Assembly (NCBI GenBank): GCA_013823325.1
Contig: PNLY01000011.1
Location: forward strand, 1-64,000
DNA length: 64,000 nucleotides
Source of the DNA: Methylobacterium sp.
GTDB lineage: Bacteria; Pseudomonadota; Alphaproteobacteria; Rhizobiales; Beijerinckiaceae
Direction: 5' to 3'
Shown piece by piece: positions 7,959 through 16,613 of this stretch. How positions within the stretch are numbered: the first letter of the stretch is position 1; the number at the start of each line of letters is the position of its first letter. The translations under genes and the position numbers were made by a program. The notes under the pieces were generated by a model. The model did not search any database, had not been told where the DNA came from, and worked only from the letters and a program-made list of their open reading frames with translations.

Positions 7959-8590
7959 GGAATCGGCTGCGGCGCCAGCGGCTCGGAATCCGGTTCCAGG
8001 TCCCAGATGCCGGTGGCGGCCAGGTCACTCAGCATCCGCTTCAAGCTGCGTGCCGGCAGCGGCCGACCTGCCTTCGGGTAGACCTTGGCATACTCCATGG
8101 CGGCCTCGACCTGGGCCGGTGTCAGACCCGGATAATCCTCGATGATCTCGGCCACGGACTGGCCGGCGGTGAGCGCCGCGACGGCATGGACCGGCGCGGT
8201 CGTGCCGCGCAGGACCGGATCGCCTCCCTGTGCCTCGTCCACAAATGCCTTCACCTCCTCGAGCCGCTGCAGGCGCTCCGCGATGTGCTGGTCGATCTCT
8301 GTCAGTCTGATCTCCATCACGCCTAACTCCAGCCGGTGCGCCTGAGGCGGAAGGCGGCGGACCGCCTCATAGATCTTCTTGCGGGCCGCCGGCGTCAGAT
8401 CCTTCGCGATCGCGTTTGCGACGGCAAGGAAGCGCAGCTCAGCGGGACCGACCTTGCGCAGCTGGAGTTTGCCGCGGCGCTGCAGCCTAGCCTTGATCAC
8501 CCCGCGGTCGACGGCGCGGTTGATCGCCGCGCTGGACTGTCCCACCACATAGCCGGCCTCGTTGAGCGTCAGGCTGACAGCTTCCTTCAC
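7955..8590 (-). CDS. DUF433-type antitoxin
   Basis: A 211-residue protein starting at GTG 8590 behind GGAGGCGAAG. The N-terminal third is a helix-turn-helix region with a basic stretch (residues 10-45). Residues 125-185 form a DUF433 domain: DPVLRGTTAPVHAVAALTAG, then SVAEIIEDYPGLTPAQVEAA. DUF433 proteins act as antitoxins, often beside PIN-domain toxins (VapBC45 type). Here the downstream toxin is frameshifted, leaving the antitoxin intact. It would bind the toxin and repress its own promoter in the 8591-8690 gap. Confidence 0.8.
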   Translation of the reverse strand: MKEAVSLTLNEAGYVVGQSSAAINRAVDRGVIKARLQRRGKLQLRKVGPAELRFLAVANAIAKDLTPAARKKIYEAVRRLPPQAHRLELGVMEIRLTEIDQHIAERLQRLEEVKAFVDEAQGGDPVLRGTTAPVHAVAALTAGQSVAEIIEDYPGLTPAQVEAAMEYAKVYPKAGRPLPARSLKRMLSDLAATGIWDLEPDSEPLAPQPIP

Positions 8591-8713
8591 CTTCGCCTCC
8601 GTTAGAAACCCATCTCAAGATAGGGAAGAGATAAGGGAACAGCAAGCCAGGACATAGACCGTGGCCGATCAAACCGTGCAGCAAATCAGCATTGGCAAAG
8701 CGAAAGAGGAGAG

Positions 8714-8746
8714 ATTCCGGAACCCGTTGGCGGGAACCCCCGGGAT
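8714..8746 (+). promoter_or_regulatory. Stem-loop leader element 1
   Basis: An outer stem, 8714-8720 with 8740-8746 (one G-T pair), encloses an inner hairpin CCCG-TTGG-CGGG (8723-8734) flanked by AA and followed by AACCCCC. It lies 48 bases before the gene at 8794. It resembles the elements at 10691, 11751, 12870 and 13937: GG, a short hairpin, then a purine pair and a run of C. Confidence 0.45.
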
Positions 8747-8793
8747 TGAGCAGGAGAATCCGTTCCGGGCTCTCGCACCGAAACGGAATCCCG

Positions 8794-9249
8794 ATGACGA
8801 CTTTGAACGATGGCGCGACGACCGCCGAGGATGAGGCGCCCCCGGCGGCCGGCGATCTCGCGCGCTATGCGCGGGCCTACAGGCTGAGCACCGAACATGT
8901 CGGGATGTTCCCGATGTGGCAGGCGGCGCTGGCGCATGCGCTGCTGCTCGACCATGACGGCGACCGCGTGCATGAAGATCATGGCGGCCTGAACGGTCGC
9001 CAGCTCGCTGAAGGCGCGCGATCGATGGCGCGGACCTTCGCGCTGCTAGTTGCCGAGGCTCCGGCCCGTAACGGGCAGGAGCTGGAACAGAAGATCGAGA
9101 TCTACGAGACGATGAACTTCCTGCCGGGCGAGATGGAGCGCTCTCGAACGGCTTACATGGTGGAGATCGCCATGCACGCCGACGCAAGCGCGCTCGGCAT
9201 CCAACTGCGCAAAGAGCCGGCCGCGCCCAGCTCCGGCAGCATGCAGTAG
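8794..9249 (+). CDS. Hypothetical island protein with PAR-type module (151 aa)
   Basis: An ATG start at 8794 is chosen over a same-frame ATG at 8692, which would put the leader hairpin inside the gene. The protein is mostly helical. Near residues 88-100 it contains APARNGQELEQK, which matches a module (PxR-T/S-xxDLxxK) repeated in the larger proteins encoded at 10742-13864. It is followed after 10 bases by the exonuclease gene, so the two are probably co-transcribed. There is no signal peptide or membrane span. Function is unknown; it belongs with the accessory genes of the island. Confidence 0.65.
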   Translation: MTTLNDGATTAEDEAPPAAGDLARYARAYRLSTEHVGMFPMWQAALAHALLLDHDGDRVHEDHGGLNGRQLAEGARSMARTFALLVAEAPARNGQELEQKIEIYETMNFLPGEMERSRTAYMVEIAMHADASALGIQLRKEPAAPSSGSMQ

Positions 9250-9259
9250 GAACGCGCGA

Positions 9260-10666
9260 ATGTCTTTCATCGTGTACGATCTCGAGACGAGCGGACTCGA
9301 CCAGGTTTGGAGCGTGCCGCTCCAGGCCGCCCTCATCCACACGGATGAGGACTTGCGCCCGCTCAGCGAGCTCTCGCTGCGCTGCGTGCTGCCAGCCCAT
9401 ATCGTGCCGTCCCCTGGCGCGCTGCTGACCACGGGCATCCGCTCCGAGCAGCTGGAGCAGGCGCCGATGTCCAGCCTCGACATGCTCGGCCAGATCGGCA
9501 GGACGCTGCGGGCGTGGTCGCCCGCGACCATCCTGGGTTACAATATCCTGCGGTATGATGAGGAGGTGCTGCGCCACAGCTTCTTCACCCATCTGTTGCC
9601 GCCCTATGCGACGCAGGCCGCCGGGCTGAAGCGGGCCGATCTCCTCATCATGCTGCGGGCGGCGATCATGCTCGAGCCGGACGCGATCACGGTTCCCGTC
9701 GATGCAAACGGCAAGCGCTCGCTCAAGCTCGGCGCGGTCTGCCGGGCGAACGGCATCTCGCTGGCCGAAGACGACGCGCATGACGCGCTGTTCGATGCCC
9801 GCGCCACGCTGGCGCTGTTTCGGCTGCTGAGGAAGCGCGCCCCGCGCAGCGTCGCGCTGATGCTCGCCAACGCGCACAAGTCGGGACCGATCCGCCTGCT
9901 CTCCAGCGGCGATCTCATCTGCCTCGGCGGCCAGTCGGCACTGGTCCCCGCGGTCGGTGTCATGGCCAGCCCCGGCAATGCGGCCTCATGGGCCGCGCTC
10001 GATCTCTCGATCGACCCCACGAGCTATCTCGACGGCTCGGCCGAAGAGATTGTCGGCCTGCTCACGCGGCCGGGCCCGCGACCGATGCGCATGGTCAAGA
10101 CCAATGCCCAGCCGATCGTGCTGGCGTGGGAGGATGCGCAACATGCACTGCCGGCCGACCGGCTTGCTGATGCGGTCTACAACGACCGCGCCAACCAGAT
10201 CCGCCGGCATCCGACCTTCCAGCGCCATCTCTCCGCGGCGCTGAAGAACCGCTTCGCCGATCGCGAGCCATCGCCCTATCCGGAGGCGACGCTGTATTCC
10301 GGAGGCTTCCTCTCGGACGCCGACATGCGCATCTGCGCCCGCTGGCATGAGGTGCCGTGGGATCAGCGCGGCAGTCTCGTCAAACATATGGGAGACGTTC
10401 GCCTCCAGGCCTTCGCCAACCGGCAGATGTTCCTGGCGGCACCCGAGTGCCTGTCGCCCGAGGCCTGGCGCAAGGGCCGCGACTGGCTGCGCGAGCGCCT
10501 GACGACCGAAGCGGAGGTGCCTTGGCTGACCCTGCCCAAGGCGATCATGGAGGTCGCTGAACTTCGCGCCTCGCTCGATCCGCGGGATGCGGATCGCCAT
10601 GCCCAGCTCGATGCCATCGAGAGCTGGCTGCGCGCGCGCAGCGACCGCCAGCAGTTGGCGGCGTGA
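9260..10666 (+). CDS. sbcB: Exodeoxyribonuclease I-like exonuclease
   Basis: A 468-residue DEDDh exonuclease. Residues 6-12 read YDLETSG, carrying the first two catalytic acids (Asp7, Glu9). A third acid lies in GYNILRYDEEVLRHSF (about residue 93). HDALFDARAT (about residue 175) holds the final His and Asp. Length and layout match E. coli exonuclease I, which removes single-stranded DNA in the 3'-5' direction and acts in mismatch repair and recombination. As an accessory gene on an element that moves as single-stranded DNA, it could process transfer or recombination intermediates, but that role is inference. The ribosome site TAGGAA precedes the ATG. Confidence 0.85.
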   Translation: MSFIVYDLETSGLDQVWSVPLQAALIHTDEDLRPLSELSLRCVLPAHIVPSPGALLTTGIRSEQLEQAPMSSLDMLGQIGRTLRAWSPATILGYNILRYDEEVLRHSFFTHLLPPYATQAAGLKRADLLIMLRAAIMLEPDAITVPVDANGKRSLKLGAVCRANGISLAEDDAHDALFDARATLALFRLLRKRAPRSVALMLANAHKSGPIRLLSSGDLICLGGQSALVPAVGVMASPGNAASWAALDLSIDPTSYLDGSAEEIVGLLTRPGPRPMRMVKTNAQPIVLAWEDAQHALPADRLADAVYNDRANQIRRHPTFQRHLSAALKNRFADREPSPYPEATLYSGGFLSDADMRICARWHEVPWDQRGSLVKHMGDVRLQAFANRQMFLAAPECLSPEAWRKGRDWLRERLTTEAEVPWLTLPKAIMEVAELRASLDPRDADRHAQLDAIESWLRARSDRQQLAA

Positions 10667-10690
10667 GCGCCGGCCATTCGGAAGGAACCG

Positions 10691-10721
10691 GGAGAAGTGC
10701 TGCCACGAGGCAGTAACCCCC
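10691..10721 (+). promoter_or_regulatory. Stem-loop leader element 2
   Basis: GGGAG, then a CTGCC-ACGA-GGCAG hairpin (10700-10713), then TAACCCCC (10714-10721), 20 bases before the ATG at 10742. AGAAG and CTTCT flank the structure and can pair as an outer stem. It has the same architecture as the elements at 11751 and 12870. Confidence 0.55.
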
Positions 10722-10741
10722 AAAAACCTTCTGGGCCCATC

Positions 10742-11683
10742 ATGCAGACCAACATCCCGACCATCGCCTCGCTCGAGGACATCGTCCTCGAACCCAGAAT
10801 CCGACCTGTCGTCGACGATCTCGACGGCCTCGCGCGCAAGTTTCCCCACTCCGGCAATCGCGACACGGCCTATGCCGCCTTCGCCAGCGAGCGCTTCCTC
10901 ATCAGCGCCGCCGCCGGTCGTGCGCTCGGCTTCGCCCAGGAAACCGAACGCTTTCTCGCGCTGGCCGAGACCTCGTCGAAACCCCAGGTCGTCGCATGCC
11001 TCGACATGCTGACGGCGCTGACGCTGCTCAACTCGGCTTGCGTCATCGCGCTGGCGATCATGCCGCCGCGTACCGGTGAGGATCTGCTGGCGCGCGAATA
11101 CATCGCAGAGAGCGTCGATTCCAAGCTCCGCGAGTCCGGCGATCCCGCCATGATCGAGGCTACGGCGCTCGCCTTCGAGATCGGTCGCTTGCCGATCGCC
11201 ATCGGTGAGGACCAGCGCCGGACCTTCGTGCTGGCAGCCGCCGTACCTTCTTCGGCGAAGAGCACTCGCCAGGGTGAGCCCGCCATGTTCGCCCTCGAGC
11301 AGGGCCTGAGCCTGACGGCCTTCATGCGCGACCTCCCGCAGGTCGCAGCCCTCGTCGAGCGGGCCGCGCTCCAGCTGGACGACGCGGATCGCATCGCTCG
11401 CACGATCGCCGAGGGCGATATCGGGCCAGAGATGCTGGACCGGCTCGACCGGACCCGGCACGGGGCTGCCCTGCTGGCGACAGTCGATCTCGCGCGTGCC
11501 TGCCTCTACGCCGATCTCGTCGATGGCGCGGCGGCCGCCAAGGATCGGGCGCTGGCTCTCGCAGCGCGGCTCCCCGAGCCAAGATTACGCAGCATCGTCG
11601 CATTCGCCGCGATGACGGGCGGGGTCATCGGCGATCTTGGCAGCGCCGCACGAGCACTCGCTGCGGCCGTGCCGCGCCGCTGA
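10742..11683 (+). CDS. Island repeat-module protein A (313 aa)
   Basis: I do not recognise a named family. The first 90 residues align by eye with the protein encoded at 12917 (both open with a SLEDI/TLSEL segment, a VVDDLDGLAR/VTDDLAGLER stretch and a FLALAE/LVALAG helix), so the two are paralogues. Residues 107-118 carry PPRTGEDLLAR, the module shared by this gene group, and a weaker copy lies near the C-terminus. The rest is Ala-rich and helical. The ATG at 10742 is preferred because it lines up with the paralogue; a GTG at 10697 would place the leader hairpin in the coding region. Confidence 0.65.
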   Translation: MQTNIPTIASLEDIVLEPRIRPVVDDLDGLARKFPHSGNRDTAYAAFASERFLISAAAGRALGFAQETERFLALAETSSKPQVVACLDMLTALTLLNSACVIALAIMPPRTGEDLLAREYIAESVDSKLRESGDPAMIEATALAFEIGRLPIAIGEDQRRTFVLAAAVPSSAKSTRQGEPAMFALEQGLSLTAFMRDLPQVAALVERAALQLDDADRIARTIAEGDIGPEMLDRLDRTRHGAALLATVDLARACLYADLVDGAAAAKDRALALAARLPEPRLRSIVAFAAMTGGVIGDLGSAARALAAAVPRR

Positions 11684-11706
11684 GGGTTCTGAACGCGACA
11701 AGAGAA

Positions 11707-11734
11707 GAAGGGGCGCCCCAAAGGGCGCCCCTTC
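11707..11734 (+). terminator. 12-bp GC-rich hairpin (terminator or attenuator)
   Basis: GAAGGGGCGCCC (11707-11718) pairs perfectly with GGGCGCCCCTTC (11723-11734) around CAAA. There is no clean T-run, only TTCGTGATT. It lies between protein A and leader element 3, with only 16 bases between hairpin and element. Confidence 0.6.
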
Positions 11735-11750
11735 GTGATTCCAGGGACCG

Positions 11751-11781
11751 GAAGGGGATGCAGTCGAGATGGCTGTAACCC
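11751..11781 (+). promoter_or_regulatory. Stem-loop leader element 3
   Basis: GGAAGGGGATG, then CAGTC-GAGAT-GGCTG (11761-11775, one G-T pair), then TAACCC (11776-11781), 15 bases before the ATG at 11797. It has the same order of parts as the element at 10691. Confidence 0.55.
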
Positions 11782-11796
11782 ACGGAAAAACACATC

Positions 11797-12789
11797 ATGT
11801 CCAATGACGACGATCAGGGCAGGCTGCCGCCGCCCAAGACCACGATCCCCGCGCTTCGCGAGGAGGAGCGCTTCCGCGATCCGATCGAGGCGCTGACCTC
11901 GGGCCTCGGCGAGAATCCGGCGCTCGGAGACCTCATCGCCTTCCGGCAGAGCCGGCCCGACCTCAAGGAGGCGGCGCGGATGTCGCGGCAGTTCGACCAC
12001 GAAGCGCATCGTGTCGCCTATGCCGACGAACGTCACCCGCAGGCGACCACCGTCACCTCCGGCCTGGAGCTCGCGGCGCTCCTCTTCGACAGCCTGGTTT
12101 GCGCCTGGCCGGCCGACACCCTCGACGAGGTCGATGCGAAGCTCGCCCTCGCGCACGGACGCGGTCCGTTCGGCACGGATCAAGAGGCGGACTACATTGC
12201 GTCGCTCGAACCGGCGACGGCGCGCCGGATCCGCGTGATGCGGGCCGCCTTCCACGTCGGCGAGTTGACCGTTCCGCCGGCGCCGCCCGCTCCCACTCTC
12301 GACGACCGCAACCTCGCGGCCTGGCCGCGCCTGCGCTACGATCTCCGCGACCTCCTGCCGGTGCGCGGCGGCCAGCCGGTTCTCACCATCACCCCGGAGA
12401 TCTGGATCGCATTCGCGCGCAGCGGTCCCGACTTCGCTCGGCTGCGCGAGCGCGCCGTCAGGATGTGCGCGACCGCTGAGCGGCTGTTCGACCTCGCCCA
12501 CGCGAACGAAGACGGCAAGAGCCGCGATCTGCGGCTCGCAGCCGAGGGCGCCCAGCTCCTCGCCTATCTCACCGCCTGCCAGGTCATGATCTGGCCGGTG
12601 CGCTCGAAGGCCGACCTCGACGACAAACGAGCGATCGCGCAGGTCATCAACGATCGCGCCTGCCGCCCGGACCCGCTGCACATGCAGGCGATCGTTCGCC
12701 ACATCGTCGACGAGGCGATCTGGGTTCACCGCCGGCTCGGGCTGAGCGACCGCGCGCTGTTCACGACCGACTGGATCGAGATCGTCTAA
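11797..12789 (+). CDS. Island repeat-module protein B (330 aa)
   Basis: A soluble, helical protein of unknown function. The shared module appears twice, WPADTLDEVDAK near residue 105 and WPVRSKADLDDK near residue 267. Each follows a hydrophobic helix and precedes a second helix about 20 residues later, which suggests internal duplication of a two-helix unit. The C-terminal half aligns by eye with the C-terminus of the protein at 12917. Residues 163-180 are a Pro-rich linker. The gene is flanked by GC-rich hairpins at 11707 and 12819 and by its own leader element, so it looks like a self-contained cassette. Confidence 0.7.
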   Translation: MSNDDDQGRLPPPKTTIPALREEERFRDPIEALTSGLGENPALGDLIAFRQSRPDLKEAARMSRQFDHEAHRVAYADERHPQATTVTSGLELAALLFDSLVCAWPADTLDEVDAKLALAHGRGPFGTDQEADYIASLEPATARRIRVMRAAFHVGELTVPPAPPAPTLDDRNLAAWPRLRYDLRDLLPVRGGQPVLTITPEIWIAFARSGPDFARLRERAVRMCATAERLFDLAHANEDGKSRDLRLAAEGAQLLAYLTACQVMIWPVRSKADLDDKRAIAQVINDRACRPDPLHMQAIVRHIVDEAIWVHRRLGLSDRALFTTDWIEIV

Positions 12790-12818
12790 CGACGTCCGCA
12801 TAACCGACGCAGATCGGG

Positions 12819-12857
12819 CCATCACGAGGCGGCGCACCCGGCGCCGCCTCGTGATGG
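12819..12857 (+). terminator. 17-bp perfect hairpin (terminator or attenuator)
   Basis: The 17 bases at 12819-12835 pair perfectly with 12841-12857 around a 5-base loop (ACCCG), followed by TTTCGGGG. This is the strongest hairpin in the island. It ends 12 bases before the next leader element, leaving little room for a separate promoter. Confidence 0.7.
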
Positions 12858-12869
12858 TTTCGGGGAGAC

Positions 12870-12903
12870 GGAGGAATGCGACTGCCGAGAGCAGGCTACC
12901 CCC
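12870..12903 (+). promoter_or_regulatory. Stem-loop leader element 4
   Basis: GGAGGAATG, then CTGC-CGAGA-GCAG (12882-12894), then GCTACCCCC (to 12903), 13 bases before the ATG at 12917. It has the same order of parts as the elements at 10691 and 11751. Confidence 0.55.
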
Positions 12904-12916
12904 TGGAATAGAAAGA

Positions 12917-13864
12917 ATGCCGAACATGACGCCCCGCACGCTGTCCGAGCTCAAGCTCGATCCGATCGTCTTCCCCGTCACCGATGACCTCGCCGGTCTG
13001 GAGCGGTTTCTGCCGGATGCGCCCGACGAGATCGAGCGCTTCGCACTCCTCGCCGTCAAAACTCCGTCGATCCTCGACATCCGCGGCCGCGCCGTCGCGC
13101 ATGAAATGCAGATGGATCGCCTCGTTGCCTTGGCGGGCGATGATCCGATCGGCCTGGAGGCTCGTGCGGACACGGCGAACGCGCTCGCAGTCCTCGCGCA
13201 TGCCGGCCAGATCGCGCAGATGCTCGTGCCGGCGCGAACGGAACAAGATCGCTGGGCTCAAGCCGAGGTCGCCCATGAGCGCAAGCGCGCCGCGCGCCGC
13301 AGCAAGAGCAGGCGCGACGCCGCTCTCCTGCGACGCGCCTGCAGCGGAGCGCCACCCCGCATTAAGGAGCACAGGCTCGCTTCCCCGACCGCTCTGTCAG
13401 ATTCGGTCACCGCAATGGCCCGCTTCGTCGGGGCCATTCTGCCCGAGCCCACCGACGATCGCAGCGCCCGGACCGGCGAGCCCGGCGCGTATCGGCTCGA
13501 GGATGCGCACAGCCTCGAAGCATACTTCGCCGCGCCGCCCGATCTGGCAGAGCTCGTCGCGGGGGCCGGCGCACTTCTCGAACGCAGCGATGGCTGGTCG
13601 CGGGCGGATCATTCCGCCGGGAAGATCGACGACGCAGTTCAGGCTGCGCAGGTGCTCGCCTATGCCCGGCTCGCCCGGGTCGGCCTTTGGCCGGCACGTT
13701 CGGCGGGCGACCTTCAGTCAAAGGCAGACGCTGAGACTATCGTCGCCCGGCGCAGCACCGATCCCGATCACCTTCGGGCTCTCGTCCTTCTCGCCCTCGA
13801 CGTCGGCCACACCATCGCCCGCCAGAGCGACCGGTTCAGGTCGATCCAGACCGTAGAGCTGTAG
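12917..13864 (+). CDS. Island repeat-module protein C (315 aa)
   Basis: The start at ATG 12917 follows AGAAAG; an ATG three codons later is also possible. The N-terminal 80 residues resemble protein A (10742). The C-terminal part resembles protein B (11797), so this protein links all three. The shared module occurs as VPARTEQDRWAQ near residue 104 and WPARSAGDLQSK near residue 258. Between them lies a strongly basic stretch (about residues 115-150, rich in Arg and Lys) that could bind nucleic acid. No enzyme motif is visible. The gene is followed by a GC-rich hairpin and a further leader-like element. Confidence 0.65.
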   Translation: MPNMTPRTLSELKLDPIVFPVTDDLAGLERFLPDAPDEIERFALLAVKTPSILDIRGRAVAHEMQMDRLVALAGDDPIGLEARADTANALAVLAHAGQIAQMLVPARTEQDRWAQAEVAHERKRAARRSKSRRDAALLRRACSGAPPRIKEHRLASPTALSDSVTAMARFVGAILPEPTDDRSARTGEPGAYRLEDAHSLEAYFAAPPDLAELVAGAGALLERSDGWSRADHSAGKIDDAVQAAQVLAYARLARVGLWPARSAGDLQSKADAETIVARRSTDPDHLRALVLLALDVGHTIARQSDRFRSIQTVEL

Positions 13865-13890
13865 CCCCCGCATCATCGCGGCCATCACTG

Positions 13891-13915
13891 GGCGGCGCCA
13901 ACCGGCGCCGCCTTT
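13891..13915 (+). terminator. 9-bp GC-rich hairpin with T-tract
   Basis: GGCGGCGCC (13891-13899) pairs with GGCGCCGCC (13904-13912) around AACC, followed by TTTCGTG. It lies 26 bases after the stop of protein C. Confidence 0.65.
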
Positions 13916-13936
13916 CGTGTTGCGATCGCGGCCCGC

Positions 13937-13959
13937 GGAAGGCCGGAGCGGCCGACCCC
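13937..13959 (+). promoter_or_regulatory. Stem-loop leader element 5
   Basis: GGAA, then GGCC-GGAGC-GGCC (13941-13953), then GACCCC (13954-13959), 40 bases before the ATPase gene. It matches the other leaders in layout, but the distance to the start codon is longer. Confidence 0.45.
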
Positions 13960-13999
13960 GCAGAAGGCACGATGTCTGGCGGAGACGCGAAACGCGATC

Positions 14000-15250
<1,251 letters not shown>

Positions 15251-15309
15251 AGAAATACCGAGAGCCGATCGGCCTCACCCCAGAGAACCCGCACGACAGG
15301 ATTTAGCCC

Positions 15310-16353
15310 ATGACAACGAAGTCCCTGCCCCACTCCTCCATCATCGTTTCCAGCGGCCGCAAGCCCCGCAGCCCGCTTCGCCCGCCCGACACTGATGCTC
15401 CCAGGAAGCCGAATCCGCGCCGCATCCGCGAGGAGGGCAGCACGGCCGCCGTCACGCACTATGTCGAAACGCAGTGGCCCGGCATCGGCGGCGAGGATCT
15501 CGCGCCGCTCCCTGAGCGCGCCTTCCTCGATCCCGAATTCGCCGAGGCTTACCAGCCCGGCCATGCCGCCTATGTCTATGTCGCCGGTTCCGGCGACACC
15601 TTGAAAGCGCCGGATCAGCCCACCGGCCTGCATGGCCTAGCGCGCCGCTTCGCCATGCCGCTGTTCAAAATCTCCGCCACGGGGGCGGAGAACGCGCTTG
15701 CCCGGATCGCCGACCTCAATCTCGAGCGCTACGCCGGTATGTACCGGGCAGAGGCCGGTCTCGCCTGTGATCCGGGCTATGACAATTGGCGCCTCGTGCT
15801 CATCCACCCGTCGCGCAAGCCGCTCCCGGGCGCTCCTGTCGAGGCGCGCCCGCGCGTCATCCGCGCCCTGCTGCCAAGGGGCCTTTCCCTCATCGGCTTC
15901 GAGAAGGAGCTCCATGAGCGGCTGGGTCTGGCTGCGCTGGGCGCATGGATCGCCTCGCCGGCCGGGACCCGGCACTGCGCCGATCTCGGCCTCAATCCGC
16001 GCGAGGCCATGCGCCTCACCGGCTACAACACCGGCGAGGGCGAACGCGTCAGCCGGGCCGACGAGCTCTACGTCTTCAAGCCGCGACTTGATGGCGGCCG
16101 CCTCCTCACTATCGTCGAGCGCATTGTCCATGACTATGTCGTGCGCGATGTCGCTGGTCAGAGCTCGAGCTGGGGATGGGTGGCGCCCAACCAGGGTTAT
16201 CGGCCAGCACGGTCGAGCACGCTGCGTCTGTGTGAGAACGGCCGACCGATTCGAACGGATCGGACAAATATGATAGGCTGTTTTCCTAGAACAAATCATG
16301 ATTCGGGTGCCTCTTATGGGTTTCCCGGCAAGCTAGGAGATCGGGGGAAGTGA
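15310..16353 (+). CDS. Hypothetical island protein (347 aa), possibly GIY-YIG-like
   Basis: I do not recognise the family. The first 45 residues are Pro/Arg rich and probably disordered. Residues 87-140 contain AAYVYVAGSG, then PLFKISATG and ARIADLNLERYAGMY. This recalls the strand order of GIY-YIG or T5orf172 nucleases (YVY, then a strand with KIG-like residues), but the expected catalytic Arg and Glu cannot be placed with confidence. The final 50 residues look unlike the rest and may be poorly conserved. A weak leader-like palindrome (GCCGATCGGC, 15264-15273) precedes it. Confidence 0.6.
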   Translation: MTTKSLPHSSIIVSSGRKPRSPLRPPDTDAPRKPNPRRIREEGSTAAVTHYVETQWPGIGGEDLAPLPERAFLDPEFAEAYQPGHAAYVYVAGSGDTLKAPDQPTGLHGLARRFAMPLFKISATGAENALARIADLNLERYAGMYRAEAGLACDPGYDNWRLVLIHPSRKPLPGAPVEARPRVIRALLPRGLSLIGFEKELHERLGLAALGAWIASPAGTRHCADLGLNPREAMRLTGYNTGEGERVSRADELYVFKPRLDGGRLLTIVERIVHDYVVRDVAGQSSSWGWVAPNQGYRPARSSTLRLCENGRPIRTDRTNMIGCFPRTNHDSGASYGFPGKLGDRGK

Positions 16354-16573
16354 ACATCCTCCCCAAACGTCCATGACGATCCGCTGCACGAGAAGCGGCG
16401 CGCTATGGACGAAGGTTCTGCTGCCGTCGGCCTTCGGGCGCGCCGGGGCACCGTGACTATTGCGAGAACGGGCCGACGAGAACATGGCCCGCAGATGGTG
16501 GCGTTGGAACTGCGCTGTCATCCGCCGTGCTAGGCAAGTGCAAGCCCTAGCCCGAACTCGAGTGCACAGGACC

Positions 16574-16594
16574 GTATCAGTCATTGACTGATAC
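16574..16594. promoter_or_regulatory. 21-bp perfect palindrome, candidate operator of the xis-int operon
   Basis: GTATCAGTCA and TGACTGATAC flank a single T. The symmetry is perfect over 21 bases. It lies 19 bases upstream of the chosen start of the excisionase-like gene and overlaps an alternative ATG at 16584. This is the position of a repressor or excisionase binding site. Confidence 0.65.
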
Positions 16595-16613
16595 TCATTC
16601 TGTGGGCTCATCC

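Noticed and set aside
15261-15281. A sixth leader element before the 347-residue protein
   Set aside because: GCCGATCGGC followed by CTCACCCC recalls the leaders, but the hairpin has no proper loop and the GG start is missing. It is kept only as a weak resemblance.
16333-16611. A 92-codon minus-strand frame upstream of the excisionase-like gene
   Set aside because: Cys/Arg-rich composition, no ribosome site, and it runs through the perfect palindrome that is better read as an operator.
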